Of a DNA stretch of 64,000 nucleotides, positions 1 through 10,314 are shown piece after piece. The DNA is from Carya illinoinensis (taxonomy: Eukaryota > Streptophyta > Magnoliopsida > Fagales > Juglandaceae): the NCBI RefSeq assembly GCF_018687715.1, contig NC_056758.1:25765001-25829000 (forward strand), read 5' to 3'. The translations under genes were made by a program, and so were the position numbers. The notes under the pieces were generated by a model, which had not been told where the DNA came from, made no database searches, and worked only from the letters and a program-made list of their open reading frames with translations. Each line of letters starts with the position of its first letter. The stretch's first letter is position 1.

Positions 1-259
1 ATGATGTTATTTATGATGATGTAATTTATGGAGATGTGTATATTTTGTCCTTTGGAGACTTGACTCTTAACGCCGTCTTTATTTTAGATGTTGATCCATT
101 TACTCCCATGATCTTATAAGAACTCCATATTTAACCATTTACTCTTTCAAAGATGTAGTCTTGCATGATTGCATCACCTATTATATGTGTCAGATTTTTT
201 TATTGTTTTTTTAATAAACTTCTTAATTTGGTCTTCTATATATGTGTCAGATTTCAAGA

Positions 260-2460
260 TATGGAGGAAGAACCATAAGGGACCCCAGAACAGGATCAAG
301 ACGCCACAATTCCGTCCCCAGCACCGAGATCGAGACCCACTTCCAGAACACAAACTTCATGTGCAAGTAGTCAATTCCCACTCCCAGTAAATATAGAAGA
401 TGAGGATACATTTAATGAGGAGGATGAGATGGGTATTGGGGATGAGCTGGATGTACCACCTCCATCCGTGAGGGCCAAGTCACCATGTCCATGATCAAAT
501 AAAAAAAGATCGTGGACGTAGGAACATTTCACCAAGGTTGACGGTGATCCCTCGAAACCGCATGCGGCTTGCAACCATTGTAGCTAAGAAGTTGCATGTC
601 ATTCAAAGAAACAAGATACTACTTGTTTGATATCACATTTAAATGGTTGCCAGAGGTATAAGATAGCGAAGGGATTGGCGGCCAAAGATCAGACAACGCT
701 GAGTTATGAAACTTCTACTACGACTGATGGTACACAACTTAAGAAAATGGTTATCCCTCAATACAGTTAGAAGATGTTGAGAGATGCGCTTGCCAAGATG
801 ATCATTGAAGATGAGATGCCTTTTACTACAGTTGAGAAAAGAGGATTCTGAAAGTTTATCAAGCTCATTGAGCCATGATTCCCATTGCCGTCACAGTATA
901 CAGTGATGCGAGATTGTATGAAAAAACATTTAAAAGAGAAGGCTAAGATGAGACAAATGTTTGTGAGGACTGGCCAGAGAGTCTCATTTATGACTGACAC
1001 ATGGACGTCTATACAGAATGTTTTCTACATGTATATTACAGCACACTACATTGACAGTTCATGGACTTTAGAAAAACGGATTATTGGATTCAATGAAATC
1101 AGTGATCATAAGGGTGCATCAATTGGGGTGGTGATGGATGATTGCTTGAAAGATTGGGGAATTCAGAAAGTTTTATGCATTATAGTTGACAATGCTAGTG
1201 CCAATGATACTGCAATTGAATGGTTTAAGCGGAATACGAGAGTGAGAGATGATGTCATCCGAGACCATGAGTTTATCCATATTCGTTGTTGTGCTCACAT
1301 AATCAACCTGATTGTGACTGAGGGGTTAAAAGAGGTTGACGATTCCATTACAAAAGTCCACAACATTGTGCGGTATGTGAGGGCTTCCCCCCAAAGGCTG
1401 AAAAAATTCAGGGCAATAGAAGAACAACTTGGGATAAAACCTGTGCTTGGATGTTCCCACTCATTGGAACACTACATATATGATGTTGGATGTGGCACAG
1501 AGGTACCAAAAAGTGTTCGAGCGGATGGAGGTGGAAGATGGGGGCCTTAAGTATGCTTTGCTGGAGCTTGCCGGAAAGGGGCTCAGTCCGCCGGACACAT
1601 ATGATTGGACGAGTGTAGGATTTTTTGTCATATTTTTACAGATTTTTTATGATATTACAATGAAAATATCTGGATCCGCATACACGACTGCAGACTTGTG
1701 GTTCAGTCAAATCTCAACACTACACCACCACTTGGAAGATGGTTGTGATGACCCTAGCGGACTTCTATCTGGTATGGCTCAGAGGATGCTGTCCAAATAT
1801 AATAAATATTGGGGGCAAGTTAAGAAGATAAATAGATTACTCTTTGTGGTTGTGATCCTTGACCCCCGAATCAAGTTGGCCGTGATAGAATATTGGGCAA
1901 ATTCCATCCTTGGGGCAATGAAGGCTACATCGTTTATTACAGCACTTAAAACTGATCTCGATGACTTGTACAACCACTACAAAAATAGTGGACAACCTTC
2001 ATCTTCAGCAGGTACCTCACACGTGACTCCAACACCTCCCTCTGATGACTTTAGCCCAGTAGGTGCATTGCCTCGACGCCATAGGAATTACGACATCATG
2101 AATGAGTATCATCAGCTCGTTGCATCGAAGAATATAATGGGGTGTACTTTAGAGGTTGAACGGTATTTTATGGAAGAGGTCAAGGCACCTAGTCCTGCAT
2201 TTGAGATATGCATTTGGTGGAAGGCTAATTCCACCAAGTATCCAATCCTTTCCCGTATTGCCCGAGATGTGCTAGTCATTCCTATTATGACGGTTGCATA
2301 TGAGTCGGCGTTTAGCACTGGAGGTCGAGTGTTGGATGCTTTCTGGAGTTCTTTGTCACCGTCAACCATGGAGGCCCTCGTTTGCACATAGAACTGGATG
2401 AGTGATACACCCCTTGGACTAGATAGTATTGGCATTGATGACGAGAGCTATAGGCTTGAA
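260..2460 (+). pseudogene. Decayed hAT-family transposase (zf-BED / RICESLEEPER type)
   Basis: This is a remnant of a hAT DNA transposase. A BED-type zinc finger lies at about 510-655 (a C-x2-C pair, then a His/Cys pair in SHLNGC) and is broken by an in-frame TAG. The catalytic RNase-H-like region reads open from about 885 to 1455 (FMTDTWTS, a conserved hAT stretch; then IIVDNASAND and HIRCCAHIINLIV). The frame changes near 1450-1460 and reading continues to 2391, ending in the hAT dimerisation region (YPILSRIARD, SAFSTGGRVLD). A TAG at 2389-2391 falls inside the usual ALVCTQNW-like end motif. Several stops and at least one frameshift mean it cannot encode an active protein. A possible intron follows at about 2465-2561. 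I could not find terminal inverted repeats or an 8-bp target duplication. Confidence 0.85.
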
Positions 2461-3929
2461 GATGGTAACCTTATTTTACTTGTTTTTTTATTATCGATTA
2501 TTTTAATTATTTTTATGATTTCATAAATTTATTTAATTTATATTTTTTTATCATTTCACAGATGTAATTGTGAACCCCAGTATAGTTGCTGATTACTGAT
2601 GGAGTATGGATAAAGATAAGTTGATATCAGAATTAACTTAATTTTTATTGGTATTAATGGTAATTAAATCTTACTTTTACTGTGTTCAATTTTTTGGATC
2701 AATATTTGATTACATTTATTAATTGAATACTTTTTTATCTTAATTTCAGGTACTTCAAATGACCAACTATGATGCTGCAAATGATTTTTTTTTTTTTTTG
2801 GTTCCCTCAAAATGTTTATTCTTATGGACTGTTTAATCAAACTTTGAAATAGGTTGTTATTTCTATTATTCATTGTTTATGATCTTCTGAATTATGTATA
2901 ATAATTAATTATGCAATCTAACATGTTCAAACAGATTTGACATTTTGGGATGAAAATATTGTACAAATACTCGTTGTACTAGGAAAATTAATTAATTATA
3001 CAATTTAACGTGTTCAAGCTTTTATATATTTCAATTACATTAAAAATAAGAATGAAATCTATACAAAAATACATCAAATTAATAAAAACTAAAGTTTCAC
3101 CTTTCAAGTACCAAGCTAGCATCACTATCACTGTGTCACATACAAAAACAAAAAAGAGAAATATTAATAGAGTAGAAAATACTTAATACATATTCAAACT
3201 CCATTCAATAAAATAATTCCTATTTGTTTAATTGAGAAATACTAAACAAGAATAATTTATATATAAAGTGAGAGTTTTTATTAAACAAGGATAAAATAAA
3301 TTTAAAAGAAGATAAAACCTATCAAAATAAAGAAGTCGGAATTACAGTTGGAATTCAGAATTCCGATCGGTTCAGACTTCGGAAGTTGGAATTCTGATTC
3401 TGACTCCGTTGGAATCGGAGCACAGCCTTATCTCTGAGCACCGGTAAATCCCAGGCCATCGTGCTCCTCTGTTTTTCTTTTCTTTTTTTTTTATTCATTT
3501 TCTGGAATCTACGATCGGACCAGATGGGATTTTTCTTCTTTGATGTTTGAACTCCCTTTTTTTTTTTTTTTTGAGAATTCTCAATGGTTGATTGAATTTC
3601 TAGAATTTGATTTTGGTGTATTGATTTGATAAAATTCTGATGAACCACTCCGAGAAATATTGTTGTTGTGAAATTTGGGAATTTCTTGTGATGTATTGTG
3701 ATGAAACCGAATTTATTGATAATGGGTGGTCGAATTTCTTTCATCCATCAGTTTATAATTTTCTTGTGATATATTGTGATGAAACCGAATTTGACAAATT
3801 TTGTTTTTCATCCATCAGTTTATATTTTTTATTTTCTTGGTGATTCTTGTTTACCACCTTCCAACTGTTTAGGAATGATATCTAGTGATTGATGATATCT
3901 AGTTCCTTATTTCATATCTCTTGTTAGGA
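2461..3929. other. AT-rich non-coding stretch between hAT and Harbinger remnants
   Basis: No credible coding region. A splice-acceptor-like TTTCACAG near 2555 probably belongs to the decayed hAT gene. A diverged direct duplication of about 75 bp occurs at about 3667-3825: both copies carry TTGTGATGAAACCGAATTT and CATCCATCAGTTTATA. It lies in what should be the leader of the Harbinger ORF1 transcript. Confidence 0.6.
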
Positions 3930-5001
3930 ATGGATCCATCTACTCACCGTGATGCCTACTTTACAAATCTTCTAAATAACAATGATCTTTTGATGAGTGC
4001 CACAAATGAACAAGAACTCTCTCCACCCCAAGTTGAGGTTATTGAAATTGAACTGAGTGGACGAAAAATACAACGGGGTAATAATTTTAGTAATGAGGAA
4101 GATTTGTTGCTTGTGGAGGGATGGCTTGAAACTTCCTTAGATGCGGTACAAGGAAAAGATCAAAAGCACATGATGCTAGGGAAAAGAATTCATAAGTATT
4201 TTGAGGAAAACAAGAAATTTGACTTTTTACCTAACTACACATCTCTAATGAATCAGTGGTCGACGATTCAACAAGCTACAAATAAGTTTTGTAGTTACTT
4301 GGCTCAAGTCAAAGGAATGCATCCAAGTGGGTTTAATGAGCAAGACAAGGTATGTTTTGCACCTTTTAAGCTTATTTTTTAACATGCTATTTTTTTTTAA
4401 AATCTTATTTATTTAGAACCGTGGTCCTTTATGTATGTAGATTGGCAAGGCAAAGGAAATGTTCTTGGAGTTAGAGAAGAAGTCTTTTAACTTTGATCAT
4501 TGTTGGCGGGTGTTAAGATTCCATCCAAAGTGGATGGAACATATGGACATGGTGAAGCCGAAGAAGAAACCAAGTTCACATGATTCGACACCAAATTCAA
4601 TAAATCTAGGCGAAGATGAGGATTTTCATGTTGCATCTTAAATTTGGAACGACCAATAGGTCGTAAGGCAGAAAAAGAGAAAAGAAATGACAAACTCAGA
4701 CTCTCTTGTGGTACTAAATGAGATGGCAGAAATTAGAAAGAATAAACTTGTGCTTATGCAAGAAGCACGTGATCATGACAATAAAATGTTGTGTCTTAAG
4801 CAAGAGGAAGTGAGTCTTAGGCAAGACGAATTACGTATTCAAAAAGAGAAGGTGCTACTTCAACAAGTGAAAGCATGTCTTGAAGAAAAGAAAGAAGATG
4901 AAAGAATTATGACATTAAATACAAGTGCCATGCCTCCAATGCTACAACAATATTATCTTCAACGACAAATGGAAATACTTGCAAGTCGTGCTGGGAAAAA
5001 C
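3930..5001 (+). pseudogene. PIF/Harbinger ORF1 (Myb/SANT-like, NAM-associated type), frameshifted
   Basis: This is the accessory DNA-binding protein gene of a PIF/Harbinger element, whose product works with the transposase at the element ends. Exon 1 (3930-4349) opens MDPSTHRDAYF and carries a trihelix/Myb-like region (NFSNEEDLLLVEGWLE, then a WSTIQ helix). An intron of 91 bp (4350-4440, GT..TAG) keeps the frame, and exon 2 continues IGKAKEMFLELEKKSF. Exon 2 reaches a TAA at 4639-4641. The expected downstream motif (RPIGRKAEKEK) is in another frame from about 4647, and the charged coiled-coil tail is open from 4687 to 5001 in a further frame. The protein is therefore broken by at least two frameshifts. 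It pairs with the oppositely oriented transposase at 5256-6478, the usual two-gene layout of plant Harbinger elements. Confidence 0.8.
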
Positions 5002-5017
5002 TAGCTGTATTTTTTGT

Positions 5018-5172
5018 TTATGTTTGTTAGATTAATCACTTTAGATTGACCATTATGGAGTAACGTTATATTTATGTTTGTTAGATAATTTTTTTTCATT
5101 GATCATTATGGAGTAATTTCATATTTATGTTTGTTAGATTAATCACTTCATATTGATCATTATGGAGTAATT
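5018..5172 (+). repeat. Three-copy direct repeat (~50-60 bp unit) 3' of Harbinger ORF1
   Basis: Three imperfect copies share TTTATGTTTGTTAGAT, then a variable piece, then GATCATTATGGAGTAA (first copy GACCATTATGGAGTAA). They lie between the convergent ends of ORF1 and the transposase. Confidence 0.75.
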
Positions 5173-5255
5173 TAATACAATAAGAAATTTAATACAACCA
5201 TAAACTTAATACAACAAGAAATTTAATACAACCATAAATTTAATACAACCATGTC

Positions 5256-6478
5256 TTATGCGACACTATATTGTTGCCATAAGTGCTCGATGAGATCTGT
5301 TTGGAGTTGAGAATGAATTCTTCTATCCCTAAGAGCATGATGACGTTGAATGAACTGGCTAAATTCAAGTGTAGAGCCGGTTAACACTAGATCATGTGTA
5401 GTTTTTGGCAACTGTTCATATTCAAACTTTTCTTCTCCATTGTCAGCCCGTTCATCTTCAATGATCATATTATGTAAAATTATGCGTGCCATCTTAATTT
5501 CATTGAGTGTTTCAATGTGGAAAAACTGTGCAGGTCCACGAATTATAGCAAATCGTGCTTGAAGCACACCAAAAGCACGCTCCACATTCTTTCTTGCGGA
5601 CTCTTGGGGTGTAGCCAAATATTTTTTCTTGTTTCCTTGTGGAGCTAAGATAGTTTTAACAAATGTTGCCCATTGCGGATAAATTGCATAGTTATGACCA
5701 TTAATAGTGTAATTAACAGTCGGAGTACGCCCTTGAGCAAGGTCAAAAAATATAAATGATCTATCAAGCACATTTATATCATTTTAAGACCCCGGTAACC
5801 CAAAAAAAGCATGCCAAATCCATAGATAGTAAGAAGCCACTGCTTCTAAAATAATTGTTGGTTCATGGATATGACCAGAATACATACCATGCCAAGCAGT
5901 TGGGCAGTTCTTCCACTTCCAATGCATACAATCGATGCTCCCTAACATACTTGAAAATCCACATTTCTCACCAACTGCGAGTAATATAACAATGTCATCA
6001 TTGTTTAGTTTTCTTAAGTACTCTTCAGAAAAAATTGAAACAACAGTTTTGACAAACATCTTTAGGATTCTTAATGCAGTAGTCTCTCCAATCTTCAAAT
6101 ATTCATCTATAAAATCAGCTGTGACACCATATGCAAGCATCCGTAGAGCAGCTGTTATTTTTTGAAGGGAAGAAAAACCAAGCCTTCCAGAATTATCTCG
6201 TCTTTGGACAAAATAAGGTTCATGGGCTTCTATTGCAGCTTGGATATGAAGAAATAGAGGACGACTCATCCGAAATCTCCTTCAAAAATATTTGTGAGGC
6301 TAGTTGGAGAATCAGCAAAATCGTCGTGGAATAGATTTTGGTGGGCTTGCAATCGATTGCGCCTTATGAATCTACGTGCATTTTTAGAAGAACCATATGA
6401 GCTTGATCCTTCTCCTTCCAAAACAAGTTGTCTTACTATCTCAAATTCTTTGTCAAAATCTGAATCAATAAGTGTCAT
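5256..6478 (-). pseudogene. PIF/Harbinger DDE transposase, one frameshift and one stop
   Basis: This is the catalytic transposase of the Harbinger element (HARBI1-like DDE nuclease). Read on the minus strand, the N-terminal part starts at 6478 (MTLIDSDFDKEF) and ends at 6266. The next segment starts at 6269 (MSRPLFLHI), so a single-base change shifts the frame at about 6267-6270. The first catalytic Asp lies in LGSIDCMHW and the second in NDINVLDRS. The Glu is in NVERAFGVLQ. A TAA stop at about 5784-5786 splits the protein between the first and second catalytic Asp, though both sides are in the same frame. The C-terminus ends EHLWQQYSVA. All three catalytic residues survive, so inactivation looks recent. 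It is convergent with ORF1 at 3930-5001. Confidence 0.9.
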
Positions 6479-6584
6479 TTTGTGAAAAAGCGAAGATCCA
6501 TTGAGAGAAAATGAGAATAAAAGGTTTCAAAGAGATACTTGAGTTGAAGTGAATGAAATTGTTGAAGAAATGTTATATTTTATA

Positions 6585-6740
6585 GTGAAAGTATATAACC
6601 GTTGGAGAATTATAGCCGTTAAAAAATATAGCCGTTGATAAAATATAACCGTTAAAAAATATAGCCGTTAAAAAAAATAATACATGAATAATATAGCCGC
6701 TAAAAAATATAGCCGTTGGAAAAATATAGTCGTTATAAAT
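6585..6740. repeat. ATATAGCCGTTAAAAA short direct repeats
   Basis: Seven or so imperfect copies of ATATAGCCGTTAAAAA (variants ATAACCGTTAAAAA, ATAGCCGCTAAAAA) lie just upstream of the transposase start on the minus strand. This is the usual position of Harbinger subterminal binding sites and promoter DNA. Confidence 0.7.
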
Positions 6741-6965
6741 TTTAATACATCAATAATACAACCATAAACTTTAATATAACAATAATACAACTATAAACTT
6801 TAATATAACAATAATACAACCATAAACTTTAATACAACAATAATACAATCATAAATTTTAATACAACAATAATATAACCATAAATTTTAATACAACAATA
6901 ATATAACCATAAATTTTAATACAATAATAAACTTCAATACAACCATAATCTTTAATATAATCATA
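6740..6965. repeat. AATACAACCATAAACTTTAA direct repeats
   Basis: About eight imperfect copies of a ~25-bp unit built on AATACAACCATAAACTTTAAT. The same unit appears four times at 5169-5254, so it flanks the transposase gene on both sides. Confidence 0.7.
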
Positions 6966-7120
6966 TTCAAATTACAATTAGAATTAAAATTCAATAAAAA
7001 GTTCAAAATCAATATTTTAATAGAATAGTGAAAGATTTTTTGAGCCTATTATTTGGTATTATAAAAAGTGGCTAGCTAAAATTTGTAAAAGTGAAAACTT
7101 TAGCTAAATTTTAGTTAAAG

Positions 7121-7147
7121 TTTGTTGAGCCACTACTAGTGCTCTTA
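7121..7147 (-). mobile_element. Right terminus (TIR) of the Harbinger element
   Basis: Read on the minus strand the end is GAGCACTAGTAGTGGCTCAA followed by CAAA, preceded by TAA (7145-7147), the 3-bp target typical of PIF/Harbinger. I did not find the matching left TIR upstream of 3930, so the left end may be lost or diverged. Confidence 0.55.
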
Positions 7148-7764
7148 AAACCCTAAAGTGACATATGATGTGTGAGTGTGTGTCCTTGAGTGTAGTGGCC
7201 GAAATTCTAGGGCTAAGATAGTCATTTTATTCAAATGTCTCTTCCTATTCCTTCTAGAATCCTATTCATGGTTGATAAGTAGTAACATCTAAAGAAAACA
7301 CATGAGTGGGCATGTGGAGGAGGGAAATCCAAAAATTCCTTTTGTCCTTTAGGTTTCCCTATGCAAATCATTTGGAAAGGGTCCCCTTTTGTCTACCCTA
7401 GGTGCCACTTTCCAAGAGGATCTCCTTGGAACTCAAGCAATTGACAAATGGCATGGAGTGGCAAGAGCTTGGATCTGGACTCTAGGCCATTAGGCTTGGG
7501 TTTTCTCATGGGGCTGAATTTGACTAGAGGTTTTAGGGCTAGCTCTCTCTCTTGGGCTCAAGTTTCACAACTGAACTTCTAAAGCCTCCTTTTCACTTAA
7601 ATCACTAAGGCCTTAAAATCCTATGAACAAAATAAAGCTATGAACCATGCTCCTCTAGGTTTAGGTTATAACATCCTAGGTAAGTGTCATTAATGCGACG
7701 AGGAGTCCAGGGAGTGGCATCATTAATAGGGCGTGGCTCCCTGAATAGACTTTAGCTTGTGGGT
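7148..7764. other. Intergenic sequence, nothing recognised
   Basis: Mixed-composition DNA with no open frame of note and no repeat I can name. It abuts the probable solo LTR at 7765. Confidence 0.5.
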
Positions 7765-9556
7765 TGTAATGCTCCGTTCCCGAAGGTCTAGCGAGTTAGC
7801 TCTTATTACTCAATATCAACTTCAATATCACAACTATAAAATCCAGAATACTCTATAAAATATTAATTTATTCACTCAATTCAAATATCCATGTTCCTTC
7901 ATAGAGACAACAAAGAAATTCTCAATAATATAAATTAAAAACTCCCCAAACATTCAAAAATATTCTTAACTCATCAAATCCACATATCCGAAAATAAATC
8001 AATTTACTAACTACGACTCTCAAATAAACACTTGTACCCTCGGACACTTATTCTGTTACGATCATCACACCTTGGTAAGACTTCCTACCCTTGTTTTCCA
8101 GTTGAACCATCAAAATTATCTGAAAATTATTTAGAGATAAGGGGTAAGTTATCCATAACTCAGTAAGTAGAGAATATATACTAGTGTGCAAATATAAGCA
8201 TTTACAAAGTTCAAAATGGTTTTACTTTGAGAATGCAGAATCAAAACATGTTATCAAAAATATCAGAGCAAAAGTTTCTGAAAAATATTCTTATTCAAAG
8301 TTTCTTTGGCACAACATAATTGAATCATCACATCAGAACAGAATTCTATGTTTAACCCCCGTGGTAAGGTTGTGCAAACCCCGGTGGCCAACAAAGTAGA
8401 AAAAGAATGTGAATATTCCCTTTATTATTCTCAGAACCCTAAGTGTACACACAAGAAAGACCACACAGAAAGTGACTTTACTTTCAAAGTAGATGCATCA
8501 GAAACAGAAAAGTTTGTACCAACCCAAAAAGAGGCCACAGTTTTACACCCGTGTTAAGGTCAGAACAGAACAAAAATAGAAACAGAATGTCATGCCAGAG
8601 GTTTTCATGAATCACATCATATCAAATAAGTGTACAAAATATTTTTAGAACATAACAGAATTAGATCACAAAAATATAATTTATGCACAAAATTTCATAT
8701 TCGCTCACTTTTGCACAGTTCAGAAATAAAATGCCAAAACAACTCATATCTACACCAGTCATGTCAGAAAAATATTGTATTCTTATACAAAATTTCATAA
8801 GTAATGCAAAACAACTAACTGAGGTGTTTTAAAATTATTTTCATAACAAAACATGCATACTTTTCCAAAATCAACCCCAATTCATTTCTTTTATGTAAAG
8901 TCTAGTATAGCAACTCCGCTTACTTGAACTTCTTAACTTATCCAAAATTCCTCACAACAATGCTCAATGAATAATCAGTCATAACCTATAGAAAATCATA
9001 TAACTTAAATAAATCTATAGTTGAACACGTTAACTTATAATCGCATTTGGAAAACTCAAATCGCCTATTTTAATTTCTCAAAAACTTAAATTTTTCCTTA
9101 ACCTAAAAATGTCATCACTTCCCAAAATTCCTCAATATCCAACTTAATCTCTGACTAAAGTATTAAATTCCAACTCACCTACCATCGAGGTCTAAATATA
9201 AAATATCAAAATCATTACAAGTAGAAAAGTAGAAAATCATAATTTTGGTTAAATTAAAAATATTCTTTTAAAAAGGATTCAAAATAAAATTTTGTACTTA
9301 CTGTTTACTTAAAAAAATTCATATTTTAAAAAATATATATTACTAAATAATATAATTCACCTAGTTTAAAAAAATATCTCGGCCCATAAAATCGTAAACT
9401 AAATATCAAACACAAGGTAAAATCATAAACTACCAAAACAGATATTTTGGACCCGTATTCTACTTGAAAAATATATTTGAAAACTCAAATGGGCTTTTCA
9501 CACATATAAATCTAAGAATTATTTAAGACAGCTTAATATTGGACCCGGGTATTACA
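7765..9556. mobile_element. Probable solo LTR (1.79 kb)
   Basis: The segment starts TGTAATGCTCCGTTCCCGAA and ends GGACCCGGGTATTACA, so it has TG..CA ends. The first 16 bases resemble the reverse complement of the last 16. Its plan (start near GCTCCGTTCCC, an internal CATAACTCAGTAAGTAGA-like stretch near 8150, and repeats around CCCCCGTGGTAAGGTTGTG near 8356) parallels the 3.09-kb LTRs at 41284-44370 and 46628-49713. It may be a distant relative. A clean 5-bp target duplication is not visible (TGGGT against GCGGC), and no internal region follows. There are no genes in it. Confidence 0.4.
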
Positions 9557-10022
9557 GCGGCTGATCATCACTAAGGCTCTCCATACCTTCCTTCTCTCAG
9601 GAGATTGAGGATTCTCCGCATCTCTTGTCCACCTGTCAGGTTTTCGAGTGTTAGGTTTCATTGGGGGGTGTCAGGGCGCCAAGTCTCATCTATCCTTTCC
9701 GTTTGTCTTTCCTGCATGAAGGTTGCTTCATATGTTGGTTTAACTTACAGGTCGAGTACTCTGTAGGAGCCTAGCGACTTCTTTAGAGAATTGGGCAGGG
9801 TTGGGCTCCTCGAGGTCTCTCACGGGCCTGCCACATCAGCTTTGAGAAATGGAGGAAAAGTCTCCTTATGATATTATATAAAATTATGTCAATTTATAAA
9901 TTTATTTTTTAAAATATTTTTATAATTGTAACACCTCTCAAAAAAGGAAAAGGAGGAATTTCTCTAAAAGAAAGTTTCTATTGCTCCAGGCCCAACCCCA
10001 TAATTGCTCTCTTACCTTGGCC
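9557..10022. other. Intergenic, moderately GC-richer than neighbours, unassigned
   Basis: The stretch 9557-9840 has more C and G than its surroundings, but stops occur in every frame and I recognise no product. Confidence 0.45.
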
Positions 10023-10314
10023 AGCTAGATTAACCCTTATTTTTTTTTTCTTTTTTTTGTAAAGAGCCAGTACCACCCACATAGCAGCCCTGTCCGAAGT
10101 TTAAAAAACCCTCACTTGTGGCAGAGGAATATCGTGGTAACAAAAAGACACTTGGGGGCATACAATAAACCGCTATAAACTAGCCCAAACCAAGTGCTAA
10201 AAAAACCAAACAAAACCAACAGACCAAAACACAAGACAACAAAAGACAAAACCAATTTGCATAAAAAACAACACTAAACACCACCAAGATGAAAAACCAC
10301 CAAAAAAAACAAAC

